From the NCBI RefSeq assembly GCF_010093025.1, contig NZ_CP048114.1, positions 3,968,001 to 4,032,000 of the forward strand: DNA of 64,000 nucleotides, written 5' to 3'. This DNA comes from Edaphobacter sp. 12200R-103 (lineage in GTDB: Bacteria; Acidobacteriota; Terriglobia; Terriglobales; Acidobacteriaceae). Within the stretch, counting starts at the first letter, position 1. Each line of letters starts with the position of its first letter. A program made the translations under genes and the position numbers. Below are positions 27,629-36,358 of this stretch, one piece after another. The notes under the pieces are model-generated. The model ran no database searches. It was not told where the DNA came from and saw only the letters and a program-made list of their open reading frames with translations.

Positions 27629-27837
27629 TGCGAACTTTTTGTGTCGCAGGTGTGGTATCGGCCCCGGACTCGAGAGAATTCGATGGGGTGGCTTTGACGC
27701 GAGAGGACTTCAAAATCAGCCTGCGAGGAGATACTCCGTCGATGAAGGACAGCAAGTAAGGTCGGAGTAGCTTTATATTTCCAATCGAGCTATCGCTTCT
27801 CGTGCGAAAGTCATCTTGAGCCAAATGACGCAATCAA

Positions 27838-28017
27838 TCAATCCTCTTTGGAAAAACGCAAACGGGCTTGATTGTAAATAAAGCATGGGTCCCAGCCGAG
27901 GATCGGTTTCAGCTGAGCATTCGTAATGTAGGCGTCCATATTCGCGTTATCCGCGGTGCGAATTGTCGCGTACAGGACAGCGCACTCATTAAACAAAGGT
28001 GGCCTGCGTTTGTTTGA
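27838..28017 (-). pseudogene. C-terminal fragment of an unidentified protein
   Basis: 59 codons open between stops, with no start codon, ending at a TGA (27838-27840). The residues (NANMDAYITNAQLKPILGWD and following) look like genuine protein rather than random frame, but I do not recognise the family. It is cut off upstream by a stop at 28018-28020, about 80 nt before the promoter of the next gene. Confidence 0.35.
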
Positions 28018-28101
28018 TCAGAGTTTTCTAAGCTGCCTTAATGAACTGAATAACTGTACCCGCGCCGCAAAAGATAATTCAGCTAACAAATAATTATTTT
28101 C

Positions 28102-28130
28102 TTGACAAGCTCATTTGTCTAAACATAAAG
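28102..28130 (+). promoter_or_regulatory. Sigma-70-like promoter of the mutarotase-like gene
   Basis: TTGACA at 28102-28107, 17-nt spacer, ATAAAG at 28125-28130. The predicted start point falls about 5-8 nt before operator site 2. Confidence 0.5.
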
Positions 28131-28139
28131 TTCACCACC

Positions 28140-29192
28140 ATGCAATATATATTGCGTATTATGCAACGATGTTTGGTTGCGGGTTTGATGGTCGCTCCTG
28201 TTGTGGGCTCCGCGGCTGAATCTCCGAGCGTTCAGATTTCAAACGATCAGATTACTGCGACGGTGTACCTGCCTGACGCGGTAAAGGGCTTTTATCATTC
28301 GACCCGATTCGATTGGTCTGGCGTGATTGGAAGCCTCACGTACAAGGGACATGATTACTACGGTAGTTGGTTCTCGCGAACCGACTCAGCGCCAGCTTTT
28401 TACGACTTCAACTATGACGATACTGGAGTCGTATCGGCTCCCTTTACGGCAATGGTTGGTCCAGGTGAGGAGTTCAATACTGACCGAAAAGCCCTCGGCT
28501 TTGACGAGGCTCAGCCAGGAGGCACGTTCGTAAAGATCGGTGTCGGTGTACTTCGAAAGCCGGACGATTCCAAATATGACCATTCAAAGGCCTATGACAT
28601 CGTCGACGGCGGTAAATGGTCCGTCAAACATACCCGTGACTCCATTACGTTCACACATGAGATACATGATCCGGCAAGCGGTTATGGCTATCTGTATACA
28701 AAGATCATTCGGCTTACACCCGGAAAGCCGCAGATGACCATGCAGCATACCTTGAAAAATCTAGGGACTAAACCAATTAGTAGCACGGTCTACGATCACA
28801 ATTTCTGGACCTTGGACAAACTTGCTCCAGGTCCCGGTCTGGTGCTTCAATTCCCATTTCAATTGAAAGCCGCTCGTGCGATCAATCCTGATTTTGTGGA
28901 GATTGATGGTAACAAGTTCATCTACAAAAAAGAACTGGCAGGTAAAGACCGGGTTACGGCTGGCCTGCGGGGCTTTGGAAATACCGCTGACGATTATGAC
29001 TTCCGGGTTGAAAATGAAAAAGTAGGTGCAGGTGTCAGGATTCGGGGAGACCGGCCTATAACTAACATCGCTCTTTGGTCAATCCGAACGGTTATGGCTG
29101 TAGAGCCCTACATCTCAATGCAGATTGCACCGGCAGATAGTTTCACATGGAAATTAACTTACGACTATTACACCTTTGACGTTCAGAAATAG
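28140..29192 (+). CDS. Secreted galactose-mutarotase-fold protein
   Basis: 350 aa if read from the ATG at 28140; an ATG at 28161 (343 aa) is equally possible and neither has a clear Shine-Dalgarno. A signal peptide ends near GSAAES (about residue 30). The mature domain shows the super-beta-sandwich pattern of aldose epimerase-like proteins (ITATVYLPD, FDWSGVIGSLTYKGHDYYG, VYDHNFWTLDK with the conserved H/D/N/F), and KPQMTMQHTLKN in the middle. These proteins bind sugars and interconvert anomers or act as carbohydrate-binding enzymes in the periplasm. The family is common in acidobacterial polysaccharide loci. Operator site 2 overlaps the 5' end of the frame, which makes a leaderless or strongly repressed message likely. 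Confidence 0.75.
   Translation: MQYILRIMQRCLVAGLMVAPVVGSAAESPSVQISNDQITATVYLPDAVKGFYHSTRFDWSGVIGSLTYKGHDYYGSWFSRTDSAPAFYDFNYDDTGVVSAPFTAMVGPGEEFNTDRKALGFDEAQPGGTFVKIGVGVLRKPDDSKYDHSKAYDIVDGGKWSVKHTRDSITFTHEIHDPASGYGYLYTKIIRLTPGKPQMTMQHTLKNLGTKPISSTVYDHNFWTLDKLAPGPGLVLQFPFQLKAARAINPDFVEIDGNKFIYKKELAGKDRVTAGLRGFGNTADDYDFRVENEKVGAGVRIRGDRPITNIALWSIRTVMAVEPYISMQIAPADSFTWKLTYDYYTFDVQK
28142..28166 (+). promoter_or_regulatory. Tripartite operator, site 2
   Basis: GCAA (28142), N6, TTGC (28152), N7, GCAA (28163). Contains a perfect 14-bp palindrome (28142-28155) with the same spacing as site 1. Overlaps the beginning of the mutarotase-like frame. Confidence 0.65.
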
Positions 29193-29352
29193 CACTTGCA
29201 AAGCTAGCAGGAGAAGTCACTGAGCAATTCGCAATAACTGTTGACATGCTAAAGAGCCGGCAAGTATGAATGCCCTCGCTTTATCCTCAACAGAATGTAG
29301 GACGTAGTCGGTGATTTTCTAAGACGTTGTAGCTATTGGTCAATGATGACAG

Positions 29353-29373
29353 AAATCGCTACAGCGATTTTTT
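29353..29373 (+). terminator. Terminator of the mutarotase-like gene
   Basis: AAATCGC (29353-29359) pairs with GCGATTT (29364-29370), 4-nt loop, then TTT; the run of T is six with the stem end. Confidence 0.65.
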
Positions 29374-29390
29374 AGGGATGTTATTTCTAC

Positions 29391-29415
29391 GCAACGCAAA
29401 TTGCATAATGCGCAA
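29391..29415 (+). promoter_or_regulatory. Tripartite operator, site 3
   Basis: GCAA (29391), N6, TTGC (29401), N7, GCAA (29412). Located 256 nt upstream of the first TonB-receptor start, with TTGCATAATG-type core as in site 1. Confidence 0.65.
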
Positions 29416-29670
29416 TTACTTAAAAAGGTTACTTCACGGATAGCGTTTCTCTTGAAACGAACCAGCAGTTGGAGTCGTGCTTAGTAAAACCCGTTCAAAA
29501 AGGGACGGGAGTTCGTCCATTTCGGTGAGTCAATTGGTTGTTCGGGCAAGACGATGAGGCATCTTCGCCACGTCTGATCCCGCTGTTTCCTGGTGGTCGC
29601 TTTCAATCCTACAGTGACCACCTTCGAAGTATGTCGTATGCAGCTATTCAGATTTTGTGGAGGAATATCG

Positions 29671-32600
29671 ATGCACATTGCGATGAGAAACATTTCGGCA
29701 GCGCAGTCAAAGAAGCAATTCCATCCAAAACGAAAGATTAAGCTAATTACCCTTGATTTCCTGGTTTTAGTAAGTCTTGCCTGTAGCACTGCTACGGCAA
29801 GCGCGCAGACGTTGTTCGGCTCCATAGTGGGCACAATTACGGACTCTAGCGGAGCCTCCGTTGTAGGTGCAACTGTAACTGCCGTTTCGATACAGACCAA
29901 CGACACGCGTACGGTCAAGACAAGCAGTACAGGTGTCTTTACGATGGCTACCATGTCTGTGGGAGTTTATAAGGTAACGGTCACAAAGACGGGCTTCCAG
30001 TCCTTTACAAATCCATCGGTTGAAATCACTGCGAATAGCGTGTCACGTTTCGATGCGCATCTTGAAATTGGTAACGTCACAGAGACGATAGAGGTGCACA
30101 CCGGGACGGCTCAACTCCAGACTGATACTGCGGAAGTACGTACAGAAATCAACGCCACAACCTTGCGGGATGTCCCGCAGCCAACGCGAACGTATCAGGG
30201 TGTGTTCAATCTCGTCCCGGGTATCGCACCGCCAAGCGGTGCTGGATTTAACCAGGGAACAAACAACCCTTCGAGGTCTCTGAGTTTCTCAGCCAATGGA
30301 ACAGGTACGACGGGCCCTAATATACGTATCGAAGGCGTAAATGCTACCAACCAATGGCTGCAGCAGTTCACCACTTTTGTGCCCTCAACGGAAGCGATTG
30401 AAAGCGTTAACGTGGTGACTAACAGCCCCAACGCCGAACAAGGGCTTTCCGGTGGTCCGGCTGTGACCGTAACTCTCAAGAGCGGGTCGAATGCATTTCA
30501 CGGATCGGCCTACGCGTTCAATATTAGTTCCTTCGGCATGACACGCGATTTTTTTCAGCCGGCTGGACAGAAGCCACCCCATTTTGTTGACAATAATGTA
30601 GGCGTAACAATATCTGGTCCGATTATTCGCAATAAGCTGTTCTATTTCGGCAGCTATGAAGGAGACTTCACTCGCCAGGCTTATAGTGGCCTTGTTTCGG
30701 TTCCCACACCCACGATGCTGAGCGGTGACATGTTTTCTGCTGGGGATAATACGAATGGTGTTGTAACGGCAGCTAATCAACTCTATGATCCGTTTAGCGG
30801 CGATGCCAATGGGGCCCACAAGACGCCATTTCCGGGGAATGTCATCCCCGCTAGCCGCATCAATCCAATCATCAGAAACCACATCCTCCCTTTTTTAGGT
30901 ACTGATAGCGTTAATAATCCCAATGCCGGTGCACCTGGAGCAATTCAGAACAACCTCTTTGTAAAGCAAGCCAACATGTACAATCTGCATAAGATCGACA
31001 GTAAGTTCGACTATATTGCTACTTCGAAATTGAGAGTTTCTTTCCGGTATAGCAAGCAACCGTATAACTCTCTATTAAATCCGATCTTTGGGACTCCTCT
31101 TGGAGGCACAAGTAATAATTGGCCTGCATTTGCCAAGGCTGGAAACGGAAACTATTACGAGCACGGAGCGGTCACGGCTCTCTCCAGTTCTGCAACATAT
31201 GTCTTTACACCAACCCTGGTTGCTGATTTTACCTTCGGAGAGACGAGCGCACACCAGTATCTGATTCCTCAGTTTGCGGATCAGAAGTATGGCCTCGACG
31301 TGCTGGGCATTCCCGGAACGAACCAGGGGGCGCAGGAGTTTCTTACCGGCGGCTTCCCCAATCTCTCAATTGCCAACTATGGAGGAAGTACCGGAGCGGG
31401 CACCTTCGGCTATTCCTATCCGCCCATGGAGTATAACGATCCTGTCTTCGAATATGTGGGAAATATTACCAAGACTCACGGTTCTCATAGTATCCGAGCT
31501 GGCTTCGATATTGTAAATCTCCACATGAATCACGACGAGATTCGTCAAACTATATTTTACTTTTCGGGCGCGGGCACCACGCAGGCGGCAACCGGTTCAG
31601 CACCCGGTCAAGTGCCGAACGCTTACAATGCCGTGGCCGACTTCCTTCTTGGCGCGGTCAACTACAGAAGCACTTGGGTCATGTTCGACGACACTCTCAG
31701 GATGTATGCAAGGGACTATGCCCTTTATGTGCGCGATCAATGGCAGATGAATCCTAAGTTGACCATTAACTACGGAGTTCGCTGGGAGTACTATCCAGTC
31801 CCAAATAGAGGAAAGCGTGGCATCGAGTACAACAATACGCTGACAGATCCTACCAACAATACCTTGAGGCTTTGCGGGGTTGGGACCCAACACTGCGGAA
31901 TATCGGTCTCTCCCAAGTTGTTTGCTCCAAGTATAGGTATCGCATACCGGCCCTCTGAGAAGGTGGTAGTTCGGACCGGCTTCTCTTTGTCTCCTCAGCA
32001 GAATGAGATGGGCCAGGCGCTTACCCAGAACTTTCCTGCGGAGCAACAATATTCCAGCACGGGAGCAAATTCCTATTCCATAACCAGCAATTTGTCGGAC
32101 GGGCTACCTATTCTCACGGCTCCGACTTTCAGTTCGGATGGTACTGTTGTTATCCCGCGTGGAACAAGCAATGCAACTACGACAGATCTTAAATTCAGGA
32201 GGGGATATGTTGAATCCTGGAATCTGACGGTTGAGAAAGAATTTGGCGGCGACCTTATCGCGAGCCTTGGTTATGTAGGAACCCATGTGGTGAATCAGTT
32301 GGGGAATTACAATTTCAATCACGGCACACTCGGAGGTGGTGCGGCCAGTCAGCCACTTAACACGCCTGCACTTGGGATCACGGGCACTGCCAACGTATTT
32401 AGGCCGATAGGCAGCGAAAGGTACAACTCTCTTCAAGCGAGCTTGAATAAACGCTTATCGCATGGCCTTACCACCAAGTTGGCCTATACATGGTCGAGAG
32501 ATATATCGAATAGTTGGGCAAATGGGATCCTGATTCAGGATCCACAATATTACGGCCGCAATAAGGGCGTAGCTAGTTCCGATCGAACGCACAACATCAG

Positions 32601-33171
32601 CATTACCGCCACATATCAATCGCCATTTGGTAAGAATAAAACATGGTTAACCCAGGGCTTCGGCGGCATGGTGCTCGGTGACTGGGCATTGAGTCCTACA
32701 TTTACCCATCTTTCGGGAACGCCATATAGCATCGCGGGCAGTAGTGCATCCTGTAACTGTCCAGGTAACACGCAGCGTGCTGATCAGGTGGGGCCCATCA
32801 CCAAAGTCGGGAGAGGCGTCCTTGGCCAACCCTACTTTAATCCACTGGCGTTTGCCAATGTGACGACTGTCAGATTCGGAAATGCTGCTCCCAACAGTCT
32901 GCGTGGTCCGGGGTACACGAATCTGGACGCGTCCCTGACCCGTAGCTTTCATGTATGGGAGCGGATCAATCTTGTAATTAAAGCAGACGCTTTCAACGTG
33001 ATGAACCATGCTCACTTCGCCAATCCCGGTACGGCCTTGTCGAATCTTAAGCTGAACTCGGACGGATCCGTCAACTCTCTGAATGGGTACGATACGATCA
33101 CGAGTACCGCCCCACTCGGCCGTACGCTTGACCAGAGGTACTTCCGTTTTGGAGGGCGCATAACCTGGTAG
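29671..33171 (+). CDS. Oar-like TonB-dependent receptor 1
   Basis: 1166 aa. The start at 29671 is chosen because GGAGGA lies 6 nt upstream; an earlier in-frame ATG has none. After a long basic N-region and a hydrophobic signal (cleavage near ATASAQ) comes a carboxypeptidase-regulatory-like domain (FGSIVGTITDSSGASVVGAT, about residues 50-130), a plug domain (TTLRDVPQPTRTYQGVFNLV), and a 22-strand-type barrel ending RYFRFGGRITW with a terminal aromatic residue. Such receptors import large ligands across the outer membrane with TonB energy; in Acidobacteriota they occur in large numbers without SusD, as here. Preceded by operator site 3. The ligand is likely a plant oligosaccharide, by context only. 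Confidence 0.9.
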   Translation: MHIAMRNISAAQSKKQFHPKRKIKLITLDFLVLVSLACSTATASAQTLFGSIVGTITDSSGASVVGATVTAVSIQTNDTRTVKTSSTGVFTMATMSVGVYKVTVTKTGFQSFTNPSVEITANSVSRFDAHLEIGNVTETIEVHTGTAQLQTDTAEVRTEINATTLRDVPQPTRTYQGVFNLVPGIAPPSGAGFNQGTNNPSRSLSFSANGTGTTGPNIRIEGVNATNQWLQQFTTFVPSTEAIESVNVVTNSPNAEQGLSGGPAVTVTLKSGSNAFHGSAYAFNISSFGMTRDFFQPAGQKPPHFVDNNVGVTISGPIIRNKLFYFGSYEGDFTRQAYSGLVSVPTPTMLSGDMFSAGDNTNGVVTAANQLYDPFSGDANGAHKTPFPGNVIPASRINPIIRNHILPFLGTDSVNNPNAGAPGAIQNNLFVKQANMYNLHKIDSKFDYIATSKLRVSFRYSKQPYNSLLNPIFGTPLGGTSNNWPAFAKAGNGNYYEHGAVTALSSSATYVFTPTLVADFTFGETSAHQYLIPQFADQKYGLDVLGIPGTNQGAQEFLTGGFPNLSIANYGGSTGAGTFGYSYPPMEYNDPVFEYVGNITKTHGSHSIRAGFDIVNLHMNHDEIRQTIFYFSGAGTTQAATGSAPGQVPNAYNAVADFLLGAVNYRSTWVMFDDTLRMYARDYALYVRDQWQMNPKLTINYGVRWEYYPVPNRGKRGIEYNNTLTDPTNNTLRLCGVGTQHCGISVSPKLFAPSIGIAYRPSEKVVVRTGFSLSPQQNEMGQALTQNFPAEQQYSSTGANSYSITSNLSDGLPILTAPTFSSDGTVVIPRGTSNATTTDLKFRRGYVESWNLTVEKEFGGDLIASLGYVGTHVVNQLGNYNFNHGTLGGGAASQPLNTPALGITGTANVFRPIGSERYNSLQASLNKRLSHGLTTKLAYTWSRDISNSWANGILIQDPQYYGRNKGVASSDRTHNISITATYQSPFGKNKTWLTQGFGGMVLGDWALSPTFTHLSGTPYSIAGSSASCNCPGNTQRADQVGPITKVGRGVLGQPYFNPLAFANVTTVRFGNAAPNSLRGPGYTNLDASLTRSFHVWERINLVIKADAFNVMNHAHFANPGTALSNLKLNSDGSVNSLNGYDTITSTAPLGRTLDQRYFRFGGRITW

Positions 33172-33280
33172 GTGCCCATGAGGTGAACGCTTGGGGCTAA
33201 ATGTAAAGGGGACGCTGCTCTGCAGAAGCCCCTCCATTTGCTTAGCAGGCAATTCTATACATTGAAGCTACATAAAAGGA

Positions 33281-33311
33281 GATGAGCTTCGTCCAACGAG
33301 CTTCATCTTTT
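33281..33311 (+). terminator. Terminator of TonB receptor 1 gene
   Basis: GATGA/TCATC outer stem, GCT/AGC and CGT/ACG inner pairs with single-T bulges, then TTTT (33308-33311). Confidence 0.6.
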
Positions 33312-33563
33312 CGTCATTCTGTTTGGCCATTCAAGATTAGAAGTGTAAACGTTTGGCTTTTTTCATCAACGTTCATTTCGAAGGGAGGATCTTCGAACTG
33401 ACCGGACGATGATATACGTTGGTGAACTTGCGAGAACGGGATCAATTGAAATCAGCCACTGAGCAAGGCCGGGCTTTGAAGACAAGAGTCGCAGCAAGCG
33501 AAAAGATTCGCAAGATTTTTTGACTACGGGTGAGACCTGGCCGGAAGCTCGCAGGTTGTTTGA

Positions 33564-33827
33564 ATGTTGACAGAGGGGTACGCGCAAGTCTCCGTCAATA
33601 ATGGGAAATGGAAGACACGGATTCTTGCACGACTCCGGCACGGGCCGATCACCTGCCGATTAACTTCCAAGGCATCGAAGAAAATGCTCGAGCGAGACGG
33701 CCTTGTCGTCCGGAAGAATCTGAGTGGACAAGTGCTTTATGTGGGGTATTTCGCTGTCCGGGCAGGCGATTACGCGGCGTTGCATCTCATCAGCATGTTG
33801 CACTTCCCTTCCAGGACGAAAACTTAA
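33564..33827 (+). pseudogene. HxlR-type regulator remnant
   Basis: The frame contains VNNGKWKTRILARLRHGPI, which is the HxlR-family opening (GGKW...IL..L..G..RF), then after an internal deletion ASKKMLERDGLVVRKNLSGQ, the wing region. The recognition helix (the usual PGIS...L...L..LE) is missing, so it should not bind DNA. No clear ribosome-binding site. Confidence 0.5.
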
Positions 33828-33871
33828 TTTGAGTTGGACCCCAAATGGAGACGGAATGTTATGGGTATTGA

Positions 33872-34207
33872 TCTCTCACAAGCAGGCTCTACATTTTAAG
33901 GCGAAGACGTCTGCAGGAGCTGTCTCCCCGTTATTCCTATGTGGCAGATCGCGAACCAACGCTATTCGGTCTATTGGAAGACGGACGTTTGAAGGCGGCT
34001 TGTCCCTGTGCGAATTGCCACGGAGATATGGCCGGCATGGTGCTACCAGAAGCGACGGACAGCCCATCCGCACCGGCGACGAGCGAGGTTACTGTAACAT
34101 ATGACCATCGGTATCGCGATTATGCGACAAAAGAAAGTTTCGTGGGACGAGATCAGAGCAGCTTGGAGTGGGATCAAGCTTATGGAAGGCCACTTCGAAA
34201 GTGGTAG
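33872..34207 (+). other. Unassigned open frame, probably a remnant
   Basis: 111 codons open, no ATG or Shine-Dalgarno at the 5' side. It contains EPTLFGLLEDGRLKAACPCA followed by NC, and a basic start. The amino-acid composition is protein-like but I do not recognise a family. It converges with the IclR gene. Confidence 0.25.
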
Positions 34208-34232
34208 GCCGCCAAATCTTGCAGAAGAGATG

Positions 34233-35054
34233 CTATCGTCGTTTCGACTTCGAACGCGTGCTGACCGCTGTATCCGAAGTACGGTTGCCCAGGAGCCAGG
34301 AAATTTCTCTAGCAGATTTGCAAAGCTCCCGGGAAAACATTGGCACACGGTCGTTGGTGAACCGGACCACCGGGGCCGAGATGCTGATTGCCGCCACTAC
34401 CTCTCCATTGGCCTCAATAATAGGTGCGCCGACACAACGTACTCCGGCGACGGCTTCTTCATCATCGAATGCATAGTGTTGTCGACGAACGACAGCAAGT
34501 TGCTTTTTGAGCCGAGCGATATTCTTGATGGTGCCCGTCGCAGTCGACTCAAACTCGACCCGGCTCAAAAGCTCTTCGAGACGAGCTGGGTCGGTGATGG
34601 ATGCAACCATCGCTTTGCCGAGTGATGTTGTGTAAAAAGGCAGATGCGAGCCGATCTGGGTGACGAGACGAAACGTGTGACCAGTCTCGAGCACATCGAT
34701 ATAGATGACATCTATGCCGTCCAATATAGCCAGGTTAACTGTTTCTCCCGTCAACTTTCGAAGGTTCTCCATAACCGGGCGCGCAAGCTTGGACAACGTC
34801 GCTTGAAAGCTGGCGCCGCTTCCCAGACGCGACAACTTGGTACCGACCATGTAGTTGCTGTGTCCGTCCCGAAACAGATAGCCCTCGGATTCAAGATGAC
34901 TGAGAAATCGGTGGGCAGTGCTTTTATTAATCCCAGTCTCTTCAGCAATCTGGTTCAACTGAAGGCCGTTTGGAACACTATCTAGTAACTCGAGGATCGA
35001 TAAAACCTTTCGGATGACGCCCACAGGAGGGGATTTCATCTTTCTTTTTGTCAT
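34233..35054 (-). CDS. IclR-family transcriptional regulator
   Basis: 273 aa. The N-terminal winged helix (about 10-75) has LELLDSVPNGLQLNQIAEET then INKSTAHRFLSHLESEGYL; the IclR effector domain follows (about 80-255) with YTTSLGKAMVAS and the characteristic GVRCVGAPIIEANGEVVAAI. IclR regulators respond to small organic acids or sugar acids and commonly sit in aldonate or aromatic-acid clusters. This is the only intact transcription factor in the 25-58 kb catabolic region, so it is the first candidate for binding either the palindrome at 36037 or the tripartite operators; that is inference. A 15-residue Ser/Lys/Arg tail is family-atypical. Confidence 0.9.
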   Translation of the reverse strand: MTKRKMKSPPVGVIRKVLSILELLDSVPNGLQLNQIAEETGINKSTAHRFLSHLESEGYLFRDGHSNYMVGTKLSRLGSGASFQATLSKLARPVMENLRKLTGETVNLAILDGIDVIYIDVLETGHTFRLVTQIGSHLPFYTTSLGKAMVASITDPARLEELLSRVEFESTATGTIKNIARLKKQLAVVRRQHYAFDDEEAVAGVRCVGAPIIEANGEVVAAISISAPVVRFTNDRVPMFSRELCKSAREISWLLGNRTSDTAVSTRSKSKRR

Positions 35055-35104
35055 AGTTTTCCGATTCTAAAAATCCAAATTGTTCGAGGTTCGTCAGATA
35101 TACG

Positions 35105-35926
35105 TTACGTCACCGGATTTTCAAGTGTACCGATATTGTCGATAGATATGCGAATAATATCTCCCGAGGCCAGAGAGAAGCTATCCGGGGGAACGATTCC
35201 AGTTCCGGTCATCAGGAACGCGCCATAGGGAAACGAGTTTTCACGATAGAGATATTCAACCAGCTCTTGAGGATCACGCTTAAGTGAGGAGAGCGAAGTT
35301 TCTTCCGAGAACGCCAGTGCGTCGCCACGAAAGATTTCAAGTTTGATCTCGGTATCGGATGGCATGGGATCGGACGACAGAAGAATGCCCGGACCGATGG
35401 AGCAGCTTCCGTCATATATTTTTGCCTGAGGCAAATAAAGCGAATTCAGGCCCTCAATGTCGCGCGAACTCATATCGTTGCCGATGGTATAGCCGATGAT
35501 ATTGCCTTTCGGATTTATAACAAGCGTGAGTCAGGTTCCGGTACCGACCATGAGGCGTCGGAACGGATACGAATCGGGGCTCCGGAGCCGATCACCTTAT
35601 TCCCAGAAGATTTGAAGAAAAGTTTAGGTCGCGGAGCCGTATAGATCCGGTCGTAGAAGTCGCTCCCACCTGCAGCCTTCGATTCTTCTATCCGCGCATC
35701 GCGACCTCGATAGTAGGTAACGCCAGCGGCCCCATACTTCCTGACTCTGCACAAGAGGCAGAAGGTCGGCCACATTCAAAGGGCGAGGGGGGCCCGATAC
35801 AGAATGGCGGAGCCTTTCAGTCAACGCAGGATCGCATAAAAGCTCATCCCAGTTGCTCGACGGCACCAAGAAGAATTGTCCGTATTGCTCAACAAAGACA
35901 CCCTGAATCGTGCGATGCAGTCTCAT
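35105..35926 (-). pseudogene. Fumarylacetoacetate-hydrolase-family gene with two compensating frameshifts
   Basis: Full-length homology is readable in three pieces. The first (from ATG 35926, MRLHRTIQGVFVEQYGQFFL and on) ends at ...QEVWG, where one extra G near 35748 shifts the frame. The second runs AAGVTYYRGRDARIEESKAA to SWSVPEPD. A one-base loss near 35526 restores the original frame for LVINPKGNIIGYTIGNDMSS, the FAH core with its metal-binding E and D, to the C-terminus at 35105. FAH-family enzymes cleave or dehydrate 2-keto-3-deoxy sugar acids, so this would be the final step of the pathway. Both indels lie in ordinary sequence; the gene is either freshly broken or affected by sequencing errors. 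Confidence 0.8.
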
Positions 35927-36036
35927 AAACTTCCTTTCCGCCAGTAGTTCCTACCGGCAGGGCCTTCGAGTCCCGAACTCTCGGAATGACAGATTCGCCG
36001 TAGCCCAGTGAATCCCAGTCATATTATGAGTTGATA

Positions 36037-36053
36037 ATTTCATTAATTGAAAT
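36037..36053. promoter_or_regulatory. ATTTCA-N5-TGAAAT palindrome, candidate IclR operator
   Basis: A perfect 6-bp inverted repeat spaced by 5 nt, in the AT-rich 430-bp divergent region between the FAH gene and TonB receptor 2. The form (TTTCA...TGAAA) is like known IclR-family operators. A TTGACA box at 36249-36254 may serve the receptor promoter, but its -10 is poor. Confidence 0.4.
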
Positions 36054-36358
36054 AAGGATTTTTTTTAGCTACTTTGGAAAAAATGCATTATGTCGCTCTT
36101 CTTCGTCATATAAAACGCCGTGGTTAGCATGGGAAGCATCATGCGAACTCCTTGGGGAGTTCAAGAGTAATTTGCAAAGCCAAAAAAACAAGCTGATTTT
36201 ACATATCAAAATTTAGATCACAATCTATAAAAACTTCAACTTTTTATATTGACACGTTCATTTCGTACTGATTAGTGTGTGTGTCGCTTTCGAAGCTCTA
36301 GTGATTCAGGTGGTGAGGCGGCTACCTATGAGTTCAGAAGTAAGCGGAGGACGCATTG

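Noticed and set aside
33872..34207. Zinc-ribbon protein (CPCANC motif)
   Set aside because: Only one Cys pair, no start codon with ribosome-binding site, and no family recognised; kept only as an unassigned frame.
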